A stretch of DNA of 64,000 bases from Chloroflexota bacterium (lineage in GTDB: Bacteria > Chloroflexota > Anaerolineae > Aggregatilineales > J027): assembly GCA_013112715.1 (NCBI GenBank), contig JABFGB010000001.1, positions 1 through 64,000 of the forward strand. Reading direction: 5' to 3'. The notes under the pieces are model-generated. The model made no database searches. It saw nothing but the letters and a program-made list of their open reading frames with translations, and had not been told where the DNA came from. Both the position numbers and the translations under genes were made by a program. Within the stretch, counting starts at the first letter, position 1. The number at the start of each line of letters is the position of its first letter. Below are positions 41,834 through 48,612 of the stretch, piece after piece.

Positions 41834-42480
41834 TCATCCTCGTCCGAGTTCATTAACCAACGGGGCAGGTTTGCATCATTGTGTTTGCCCCGTCGCCCGC
41901 CTTTTGGATGCCGCCCCTGTGTTTGAGTAGGACGTTTGGGCCGATCTTTATGGGCTTCTTCGCGCTCAACCCGTTTGCGTTTTTTCTCCTCAATGGCATC
42001 CTCAAGTGGCACACTCCGCCGATATTCCGACTTGCCCTCCTGCCGAATCCCGCGTAGGGTCTGGTCCGACACATCCTTATACAAACCCTGTGTCTCGCGG
42101 CGCAGATATTCATTCAGACGGTGGCGATGTTGGCGGCGGCGCAGTTTCGGCTGTTCGCTCTGATTGCGGCGGCTGGCCCCCTTGCCAGTCGGCATCGAGT
42201 GGTGGTCGCGCTCATACGACAGGCGTTTTTTCTCTTGGGGCGTCATACGGCGGGCCGGTTTATATTGTCCGGTTTCGGCATTGGCATCTAGGGTAAAAGA
42301 TTGATGCGTGAGGGATTCAATGGCGTCTTGATAGAGCGCAAACGTCACAGGGTCATCGTCGCTTTGGGGGTCAATTATTTCATAACTCATCTTGTCCCCC
42401 TGCTGGACACATATCAACAGGCGCAGTTCGTCATCGTCGGAGCGCCAAACCTGTTCCCAGATTTCCACACGTTTGCTCAT
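41830..42480 (-). CDS. Highly charged, probably disordered protein convergent with BMC-T
   Basis: The 216-residue protein has a short N-terminal beta domain (residues 1-60, acidic: VEIWEQVWRSDDDELRLLICV). A long stretch of Arg, Lys, Glu and Gln follows (LRRRQHRHRLNEYLRRETQG, EEKKRKRVEREEAHKDRP), ending RHPKGGRRGKHND. It is strongly basic and low in hydrophobic residues in the last 150 residues. Its stop overlaps that of the BMC-T gene by 4 bp. It might bind nucleic acid or act as a disordered linker; no evidence links it to the shell except position. No known family. Confidence 0.6.
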   Translation of the reverse strand: MSKRVEIWEQVWRSDDDELRLLICVQQGDKMSYEIIDPQSDDDPVTFALYQDAIESLTHQSFTLDANAETGQYKPARRMTPQEKKRLSYERDHHSMPTGKGASRRNQSEQPKLRRRQHRHRLNEYLRRETQGLYKDVSDQTLRGIRQEGKSEYRRSVPLEDAIEEKKRKRVEREEAHKDRPKRPTQTQGRHPKGGRRGKHNDANLPRWLMNSDEDD

Positions 42481-42659
42481 GTCGGTGGCTACCCCTTTCT
42501 ATGTCATTGTACGCTAGGTCGCATGTTCTATCATCATAATACACCCCTGCCGCAAAATCAGCGTACCCAATTGTACTATTATCAGGTTTGAATCACGGTG
42601 CAGAAGCGTTAAAGATGTGTTATGCTTGCCCTTCAAATAAGATGCTTAAGGGGTCAATC

Positions 42660-43706
42660 ATGAAGTGTTTTATTTGCTACGCACATCAAGATGCTGAACT
42701 GATGGCAGCACTAGAAAGCATTCTTTTGGCTGGTCAACATGAGGTTTGGCACGAAGCCGATTGGATGATCGAGGCGAATAGTTGGCAACGTATCCTCAAG
42801 CAGATCGAAGTCTGTGATATTTTTCTATTGGCGACTACCCCGAATAGCCTGCAATCCCCTTATTGCCAAAGTATGTATCGCTATGCCATCGCCCTAAACA
42901 AGCCTTTTATGAACGTGATGCTGCGCGAAAGCACCATCACTGACCCCCTGTTGGCGAGCAAGCAGGTCATCGCCGCAACCGAAATCAACAACCTTATCGC
43001 GGTGCAAAAAATCAATCTGATAATCAATTTTTTGCGCGAGGATATGGCGGCCCAAAAGTATCTGCCTCCTTCACCACGTCCCCGCCGCCCTGATCTCCCA
43101 ATGACCACCACCGCGTCGCCGATGATGCCTCCAAGTGTATCTACCCGCCCGAAAAAAGGTGGCGGCAAAAAAATTAGCCTTTTGATTGGTATGGGGGTCT
43201 TGGGCAGCGCGATTGTAGGGGTCATCATTTTGGTCATGCTGATCACCAGCTTATCCAATGACAACAGAAATTCGTCATCAAGTTCTAGTAACCCTTCCGG
43301 CAGTAGCGGTAGTTCAGTCAATGCCAGTGTGACCCGTATTGACCATAACGTGACGTGGAACTTCACCAACACTATGCAGGTGACTGTCCAATTTCGCTTG
43401 GTGGGGTATCAATTCCAGAGTGTGGTTGTAGGATTGTTTTTATATTGGAGCGACGGCACACCTATTTCGTGCGAATATGCGTTGGTCAATTGTTCCGCCA
43501 ATCTCGGCCTAGCAATCACCGGGATTTTGACACCGAACACCGCCAATGCGACCTTAACACAACCCTTTTATGTAGCTTACAACGTGATTCCAAATCGCGG
43601 CTTGGCGGTGGATAATGGATATGTTGTGGCGGCGGTCAGCCTCGATGGTGGGTTGACATGGACGGGCCACAGCAATCGTTTTGAATTTACAATCCAGTTT
43701 TTTTAG
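42660..43706 (+). CDS. TIR-domain transmembrane protein with extracytoplasmic C-terminal domain
   Basis: The ATG at 42660 has AAGGGG 6 bases upstream; a longer TTG frame lacks support. Residues 1-130 are a TIR domain: MKCFICYAHQDAEL, then QHEVWHEADWMI (BB loop region) and CDIFLLATTPNSLQSPYC. A basic Pro-rich linker (138-170), a membrane helix (172-198), a Ser-rich spacer and a beta-sandwich-like domain (about 220-348, NVTWNFTNTMQVTVQF) complete the protein. Topology puts TIR inside and the beta domain outside, an arrangement like a receptor. In the position where NADase TIRs have the catalytic Glu (S..YC..E) it reads SPYCQSM, so enzymatic activity is doubtful. Confidence 0.8.
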   Translation: MKCFICYAHQDAELMAALESILLAGQHEVWHEADWMIEANSWQRILKQIEVCDIFLLATTPNSLQSPYCQSMYRYAIALNKPFMNVMLRESTITDPLLASKQVIAATEINNLIAVQKINLIINFLREDMAAQKYLPPSPRPRRPDLPMTTTASPMMPPSVSTRPKKGGGKKISLLIGMGVLGSAIVGVIILVMLITSLSNDNRNSSSSSSNPSGSSGSSVNASVTRIDHNVTWNFTNTMQVTVQFRLVGYQFQSVVVGLFLYWSDGTPISCEYALVNCSANLGLAITGILTPNTANATLTQPFYVAYNVIPNRGLAVDNGYVVAAVSLDGGLTWTGHSNRFEFTIQFF

Positions 43707-43723
43707 AACAATGAAGCGCTATT

Positions 43724-44152
43724 TTAGCTTGCGATCCACTGAAACCGATCCATTCGTCCATCCCAAGTCAATCCTTTGGGCGGGGCTTCATGTTCCAGAA
43801 AATACAGGGCGATTTCTAAGGCCCGTTCGCTTGGTATGGTTCGATAGATAGGTTCAGGAGTCGTTTCAGTGCCATAGTCCACCTCAATTTCTCGCGCATC
43901 GCCCATCAGCGTCGGATCAGACAATATTCCCCAGTTATAATCAGGTTGAGAAGAATCTTGCATGTCATTATATACAACCTTGACCCGATCATCCTCCCCT
44001 CTAAGGACTGTCAAATAGCCCTCTTCACCGCTTATGTGAAAGCCAGCCACATTCCCTTTAAATGCTGCCATAAGCTCTTTTATAGTTTCTGGTGTTGGAT
44101 TTTCTAATTTAGAAGAGCTATTTGTCCCTTGATTAAAGACTGATATAAACAT
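43724..44152 (-). CDS. Imm1-like immunity-type protein
   Basis: The ATG at 44152 follows AGGAGG. The 142-residue acidic protein has NPTPETIKELMAAFKG, then GEEGYLTVLRGEDDRVKVVYNDM, and a C-terminal RTIPSERALEIALYFLEHEAPPKGLTWD. This is the order seen in Imm1-type immunity proteins, which neutralise polymorphic toxins, though many Imm1 homologues occur without a toxin. No toxin gene lies next to it. It is convergent with the TIR gene (17 bp between stops). The family call is by pattern only. Confidence 0.55.
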   Translation of the reverse strand: MFISVFNQGTNSSSKLENPTPETIKELMAAFKGNVAGFHISGEEGYLTVLRGEDDRVKVVYNDMQDSSQPDYNWGILSDPTLMGDAREIEVDYGTETTPEPIYRTIPSERALEIALYFLEHEAPPKGLTWDGRMDRFQWIAS

Positions 44153-44271
44153 ATTCAAGGGCCTCCTTTTGATTTCGAATCAATCCACCCGAACCAATTT
44201 TATGCCGAAATGAATAATGCAGCATATAATAGTCCCACCTTAGTTCCAAATTCTTGCTAGGAGAACCGCCC

Positions 44272-44892
44272 GTGAGCGTAGACTTACGCACTTACGTTTT
44301 TCTGGACAGCCTACAACCCCAACACGCCGCGTTTTTGGGGACAGTCGCAGGTGGATTTTTGCCCCTGCCCTATGACGCCAGCCTGTGGATTGAAATTTCA
44401 CCCGGCATCGAAATCAACCGCATCACCGACATCGCGCTGAAGTCCACTGCGGTCAAACCGGGGATGCAGATTATTGAACGTCTGTATGGCCTGCTCGAAG
44501 TCCACTCCGACAGTCAGGCCGAAGTCCGCGCCGCCGGAGCCGCGATTTTGGAAGCGTTGGAAGTTAGGGAAGATCAGCGCAAAAAGCCAAAGGTCATTTC
44601 TAGTCAGATTATCCGCAATCTCGACCCCCATCAGGTGCAGTTGATTAACCGTACCCGACATGGGCATATGATTTTGGCGGGGCAGACCTTGTATATTTTG
44701 GAAGTCGAACCAGCGGGTTATGCCGCCCTTGCCGCCAACGAAGCCGAAAAAGCCGCCAATATCAACATTTTGGAAGTACGGGCCTTTGGCAGCTTTGGTC
44801 GTGTCTATCTTGGTGGTGAAGAACGTGACATCATGGCGGGTTATGGCGCGGCACTCGGCGCAATTGAGGGTCTCAGCGGACGCGACGATTAG
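44272..44892 (+). CDS. Microcompartment shell protein, stacked/gated BMC-T type (CsoS1D-like)
   Basis: The GTG at 44272 has AGGAGA at 7-base spacing. The 206-residue protein has two divergent BMC domains, about 1-100 and 105-203. It carries [55 protein letters not shown] and, in domain 2, [16 protein letters not shown] with [13 protein letters not shown]. Glu69-Arg70 sit where CsoS1D-type shell proteins have the Glu-Arg pair that opens or closes the pore. Members form double-stacked trimers acting as gated channels. The best remembered match is the BMC-T3 type of Haliangium ochraceum. An alpha/beta hydrolase starts 14 bp downstream and an FHA and an STAS-like gene follow in the same run. Confidence 0.92.
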   Translation: MSVDLRTYVFLDSLQPQHAAFLGTVAGGFLPLPYDASLWIEISPGIEINRITDIALKSTAVKPGMQIIERLYGLLEVHSDSQAEVRAAGAAILEALEVREDQRKKPKVISSQIIRNLDPHQVQLINRTRHGHMILAGQTLYILEVEPAGYAALAANEAEKAANINILEVRAFGSFGRVYLGGEERDIMAGYGAALGAIEGLSGRDD

Positions 44893-44906
44893 ATTAGACT
44901 GATATC

Positions 44907-45773
44907 ATGACGACTCCGTACCCAATTCACGAATACGACCCCCGTCCCAACGACAGCCGCCCGGTGCTGCACTTGGCCCATGCCAATGGCTTCCCACCGG
45001 AGAGCTATCGTCCATTGGCGCACTATCTAGCGGATAAATTTCGTGTGGTGATGCTGCCTGCCCGTCCCTTATGGCCCGACCCGCCCGCGCCGGAGACACT
45101 CCGATCATGGCATGACATGGCGGACGATTTGATTGCCGGGATCGAGCAGCATGGACTTGGCCCAGTCATTGGAGCAGGCCACAGCATGGGGGGAACGGCC
45201 TCGATGTTCGCCAGCATCAAACGACCCAATCTGTTCCATGCCCTAATTTTAATTGATCCAGTTATCTTGCCGCGCCCTCTGCTGCGAATGCTGGAGACTG
45301 CTCTCGCCGCCGACCCGAATATCAACTCACCCCTAGCGGATATGGCCCTGCGCCGCCGCCGCCAATGGGACAGCCATGAAGATGCCTTCCAGCGATTTCG
45401 GGAGCGCAAATTATTCGCCCGTTGGCCGGATGACACCATCCGAGCTTATGTCGAGGGACTGACCCGTTCTATTCCCAATGCCAATGGCGCGATTGAACTG
45501 CGCTACACCCCCGAATGGGAGGCTCATATCTATAATCGTGTGCCGATTGATGTGTGGCACATGGCCCTAAAAATCCAACACCCGACCCTTGTCTTACAGG
45601 GGGCAGAAACCGACACCTTCACTGACAAATCCAAACGATTGTTGCAGCGTATACGACCAGATATACCCATCATCACACTGGCTCAGACAGGTCATTTACT
45701 GCCGATGGAGAATCCCCAGCAGGTTGCTGAAGAAATGTTAACCTTTGTCGAGAATCGGCTGCGAATCACCTAA
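44907..45773 (+). CDS. Alpha/beta hydrolase next to BMC-T
   Basis: The 288-residue protein is a complete alpha/beta hydrolase: oxyanion motif HLAHANGFPPESYRPL, nucleophile elbow GHSMGG at about 90-95, the acid in LVLQGAETDTF and His in TGHLLPMENP. A helical cap of about 80 residues (PRPLLRMLETALAADPN to YVEGLTRS) separates the core halves. The HANGFP motif is typical of a family of uncharacterised esterase-like hydrolases. It starts 14 bp after the gated shell protein, so cotranscription is likely. Whether it is encapsulated is unknown; no terminal encapsulation helix stands out. Confidence 0.88.
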   Translation: MTTPYPIHEYDPRPNDSRPVLHLAHANGFPPESYRPLAHYLADKFRVVMLPARPLWPDPPAPETLRSWHDMADDLIAGIEQHGLGPVIGAGHSMGGTASMFASIKRPNLFHALILIDPVILPRPLLRMLETALAADPNINSPLADMALRRRRQWDSHEDAFQRFRERKLFARWPDDTIRAYVEGLTRSIPNANGAIELRYTPEWEAHIYNRVPIDVWHMALKIQHPTLVLQGAETDTFTDKSKRLLQRIRPDIPIITLAQTGHLLPMENPQQVAEEMLTFVENRLRIT

Positions 45774-45836
45774 CCTGTTATACAATAGCAACAAGTCGTT
45801 GGTGGGCACAAAAAAATTAGTACCGGAGGGGTTCCA

Positions 45837-46247
45837 TTGGATACTTTTAGCACCCGACATATGGATATTCAGGATTCTGGTTCGGCCATGCCGGATCACC
45901 TACCTCCATTGGAATCTGACCAGCATATATTGTTGGTATTCACAGAGCAAAATCAACATATCCAGTTTTCCCTTGACCATCAAATGGTATTAGGGCGTCG
46001 CTGTCCCGACAATTCGCAGCCCCCGGATGTTGATTTAGCCACATTTGGGGCATATCCCGCTGGAGTTTCACGTCGGCATTGCGTTCTGCGCCGCGAAGCC
46101 GGTAAACTTATAGTGATGGATTTAGGTTCAAGCAACGGTACAAAAGTCAATGATTATCGCCTAACTCCCCACTCGCCGTTTCAAATTGTCAACGGCGACG
46201 CCCTTTGGTTGGGGCGTTTGCAGGCGTGGATTTATTTTAAGGCTTAA
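45837..46247 (+). CDS. FHA-domain protein
   Basis: The TTG start at 45837 has GGAGGGG 5 bases upstream; an ATG 8 codons later is possible. Residues 35-136 are an FHA domain: MVLGRRCPD, VSRRHCVLRR, VMDLGSSNGTKVND and NGDALWLGR. The conserved Gly-Arg, Ser-Arg-Arg-His and Ser-Ser-Asn-Gly residues that bind phosphothreonine are all present. It is a single-domain adaptor. A PP2C phosphatase (54382-55395) is in the window but no Ser/Thr kinase. It lies in the run headed by the gated BMC-T gene. Confidence 0.9.
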   Translation: MDTFSTRHMDIQDSGSAMPDHLPPLESDQHILLVFTEQNQHIQFSLDHQMVLGRRCPDNSQPPDVDLATFGAYPAGVSRRHCVLRREAGKLIVMDLGSSNGTKVNDYRLTPHSPFQIVNGDALWLGRLQAWIYFKA

Positions 46248-46270
46248 TTTTTTGAAAATTAGAGGGAACA

Positions 46271-46768
46271 ATGGTTGAACAACCTGTACAACCAGACAAC
46301 TCACCGGATTTAACCCGCACTGAGGAGCTTTCGATTGCCCATTTGAAGGCCGCCCTCAAAAAACCGACGTTTCATGTCACCGTGCGGCGAGACCGCATTG
46401 TCGTGACAACATTTGACAATCTTAGCCGTGAAGTGTTGATTCAATGGGTGGATTATGTTCGGGCACAAGACGGCAAAATGAGAGCACCCGTGCGAATTCT
46501 ATTTGATTTTCGCGGGGCGGGCGCACCCAGCCGCTTTGTGTTTGATCGTCTGCCGGGAATTCTGGCTGAACTTCATTTGCCGGATGATACGCGCTGTGGA
46601 TTTTTGTTTGATGATGGCACCATTGCACGTTTTACCCGTCGGGCGTTAACCCAACTTCCGTCAAATATCGGGGTGACTCGTGACTTTTTGAATCTTGGGC
46701 CAGCGATTAAATGGCTGCGCGAAGGCGTTGAACTGCCACCCGATATTGATGAGCAGGAAAAGAAATAA
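46271..46768 (+). CDS. STAS/SpoIIAA-like hypothetical protein
   Basis: The 165-residue protein has a charged N-terminus and then the alternating pattern RIVVTTFDN, helix SREVLIQWVDYVRAQ, RILFDFRGAG, helix, RCGFLFDDGT, helix RFTRRALTQLP and FLNLGPAIKWLREG. This is the same order as in the protein at 6921-7331, with matching spacing from the first strand to the final xxAxxWLxE helix. A regulatory, anti-anti-sigma-like role is possible. No phosphoserine site could be placed with confidence. It is the last gene before a strong hairpin. Confidence 0.6.
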   Translation: MVEQPVQPDNSPDLTRTEELSIAHLKAALKKPTFHVTVRRDRIVVTTFDNLSREVLIQWVDYVRAQDGKMRAPVRILFDFRGAGAPSRFVFDRLPGILAELHLPDDTRCGFLFDDGTIARFTRRALTQLPSNIGVTRDFLNLGPAIKWLREGVELPPDIDEQEKK

Positions 46769-46774
46769 ACTAGT

Positions 46775-46812
46775 GTGAGGAGGTGGGCCAGATACGCGAC
46801 CCACCTTCTTAC
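46775..46812. terminator. Bidirectional hairpin terminator
   Basis: A 13-bp stem with two G-U pairs (GTGAGGAGGTGGG and CCCACCTTCTTAC) and a 12-base loop lies between two convergent stops. No long U-tract follows in either direction, but the stem is very stable. Confidence 0.75.
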
Positions 46813-46820
46813 TCAAATAC

Positions 46821-47990
46821 CTATTTATTAAAATCGAGCGTATAGACCCCATCAAACTCGGCGGTGGCGAGTACCTGACCGCTGGGTAATGTGACTCCGC
46901 CAACCGCCCAAGTATCCAAACTGATGGTACTACTCCAATGGGTCAACAACCGGATGGTGTGGATGTTGCCGCCCAGATCTGTCGTTTCGGCTACTTCGGC
47001 GCTGGCAGTATCGCCCAACACAATGGACGGCTGACCGTTATACAGCACGTCGGTAGCGGTCAAAACCCAATGGAAATTGCGCGAGATTTCACCCGTCGTG
47101 AGGTTTACGGTCAAGGTGCTCGGCTGGCTTGGGTCGAGTTTAATTGTTTGAGGGCCAATCGCTAATCCACCCGGTAACTGCATTGGGGCGACATCATAGG
47201 TAATCTCGGTGAACGTGAAGATTAAGTCATCCCCTGTCCGATTGACCTCGCCGATTTGTCCTGCCGCGCCGCTGACCACTTGGCCCGAAATCTGAGTGCC
47301 ATCTGGCAAGGTCATCACCAGTGTTCCGTGTTCAGCACCCTCGCCCCGGCTGACTTTGGCAGGTAGGGTATCCAGCGGCAGGGCTTCAATGGCGGTCAAG
47401 TTACCATCGCTAGGCTCGCCACCGGTATTAAAATCAATAAAACTGGCGGGCGTCAAAACAGCAGGGCTGCTGGCGGTAGCCCGTTGCAGAACCGCCCCAC
47501 GTATCGAGCCGTCTGACAAAATAATCCATCCACCCAAAAAGTGACTGTCGCCAAACGAGAATTCAGACCGGAACAGACCCGCATTTTCGCCTTCGACCAG
47601 TGCCACCGTAAAAGTCTTCACCGAGCCATCCGCAAAAGTGAATGTGCCTTCGCCAGTGTTGCCGTTGAGGGACGCTTGCACACGATTATTGGATTCATTG
47701 AGGATTTCGATTTGGCTTCGCAGGATTGGCCCAATAAACCATTCGGCGATACTCACCGAGTTCTGGTCGTTTTGGCCGTCACAGATATAAATGGTGGCTT
47801 CTTCCCCAACGAGGCCCACCCCAACAAAAACATCTTCTTCACCTGTGATCGTACCAACATAGGTGACAGCCGTTTCTGCACGAGAGGGCTTGGCTTGAGC
47901 GATGTGGCGACTAAATGGGGCAAAAGTTGAGAGCATTGCGACAACAACGATCATCATAAATAGAAACCCAACATATGATTTGGTACGCAT
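46821..47990 (-). CDS. Secreted protein of unknown function
   Basis: The ATG at 47990 has AGAAGGGAAG at 6-base spacing. The 389-residue product has a signal peptide (1-33, likely cleavage near AQAKP) and an entirely beta-rich mature part. Its strands include YVGTITGEEDVFVGVGLVG, FTFADGSVKTFTV, GTLVMTLPDGTQISGQVV and LTVNLTTGEISRNFHWVL. It contains no Cys pairs except one single Cys and no enzymatic motif. The pattern of GxITG and TGEIS strands suggests repeated beta modules. It is encoded alone between the hairpin at 46775 and the vertex-protein gene. Confidence 0.7.
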   Translation of the reverse strand: MRTKSYVGFLFMMIVVVAMLSTFAPFSRHIAQAKPSRAETAVTYVGTITGEEDVFVGVGLVGEEATIYICDGQNDQNSVSIAEWFIGPILRSQIEILNESNNRVQASLNGNTGEGTFTFADGSVKTFTVALVEGENAGLFRSEFSFGDSHFLGGWIILSDGSIRGAVLQRATASSPAVLTPASFIDFNTGGEPSDGNLTAIEALPLDTLPAKVSRGEGAEHGTLVMTLPDGTQISGQVVSGAAGQIGEVNRTGDDLIFTFTEITYDVAPMQLPGGLAIGPQTIKLDPSQPSTLTVNLTTGEISRNFHWVLTATDVLYNGQPSIVLGDTASAEVAETTDLGGNIHTIRLLTHWSSTISLDTWAVGGVTLPSGQVLATAEFDGVYTLDFNK

Positions 47991-48109
47991 GGCAGCTTCC
48001 CTTCTAATAAGCTGACTATAAAGCAGGTTTTGTGTTTTTGAATGGCGCAATTTTCAGCGTATTACAAAACCCTAGCTCGCGCACCTGTCGTTGGTTAGGT
48101 TTTTCGACT

Positions 48110-48146
48110 GGCTTTAGTGAGGAAATTAAGACACGGGGCTAAAGCC
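48110..48146. repeat. REP-like hairpin in an otherwise empty 221-bp gap
   Basis: GGCTTTAG and CTAAAGCC form a perfect 8-bp stem around a 21-base loop. It is the only structure noted between 47991 and 48211. It lies downstream of the vertex-protein gene and may end its transcript, or be a dispersed repeat. Confidence 0.5.
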
Positions 48147-48211
48147 GCCATGCTGAATCTAGCCAAAATGTGGATCAAGATGAAGTGGGTGGTAAAGGAA
48201 GGTGCTGATTT

Positions 48212-48514
48212 CTAGCTGCCATTCTCGCCTTTTACATAGGCCACTTCCCCACCGACTTCCCACGTATCCACGACTGCCATAATAACCGCATCGCAGGGCC
48301 GAGCGGCAGTCATTTTGGTTTGGCGGGCGGCGCTACCACTGGTAAACATGACGACTTCCCCCGGTCCCACCCCAAGCGCATCTACCACCACTGTGAATTT
48401 TCCAGTTGGCTGATTTTGCACATCCAGATGTTCGACCAACAGCAAACTCCAGCCCCGTGTAGAGGGGTCACGCTGGGTAGTGACAACAGTCCCAATTACT
48501 CGCGCAATTTGCAT
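48212..48514 (-). CDS. EutN/CcmL-family microcompartment vertex protein (BMC-P)
   Basis: The ATG at 48514 (AAAGGTG upstream) gives exactly 100 residues, the usual size. It shows the whole family pattern: MQIARVIGTVVTTQRDPS, then WSLLLVEHLD, VVVDALGVGPGEVVMFTSGSAAR, a degenerate variable loop, and CDAVIMAVVDTWEV. EutN/CcmL proteins form pentamers that cap the vertices of the microcompartment shell, so a closed shell can be made only if one is present. It is transcribed away from the ferredoxin reductase, with 98 bp between starts. The two BMC-T genes are 3-7 kb upstream on the other strand. Confidence 0.95.
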   Translation of the reverse strand: MQIARVIGTVVTTQRDPSTRGWSLLLVEHLDVQNQPTGKFTVVVDALGVGPGEVVMFTSGSAARQTKMTAARPCDAVIMAVVDTWEVGGEVAYVKGENGS

Positions 48515-48554
48515 AATTTTTCGCACCTTTTCCGCCACGACCAGATGGCACGGT

Positions 48555-48560
48555 GTATAA
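48555..48560 (+). promoter_or_regulatory. Candidate -10 box of the ferredoxin reductase gene
   Basis: TATAAT, preceded by TGTA, matches an extended -10 consensus 53 bases before the start codon. No good -35 box was found. It lies in the divergent spacer shared with the vertex-protein gene. Confidence 0.45.
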
Positions 48561-48612
48561 TGAAAGGGTTGTTGGATTATCCCCATTTGGAGAAAGAATA
48601 ACAGTAACGCGC

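Noticed and set aside
44272-44892. Reading the second BMC-T as a EutL- or PduB-type protein
   Set aside because: The [12 protein letters not shown] opening, the Glu-Arg gate and [16 protein letters not shown] fit the CsoS1D/stacked group better.
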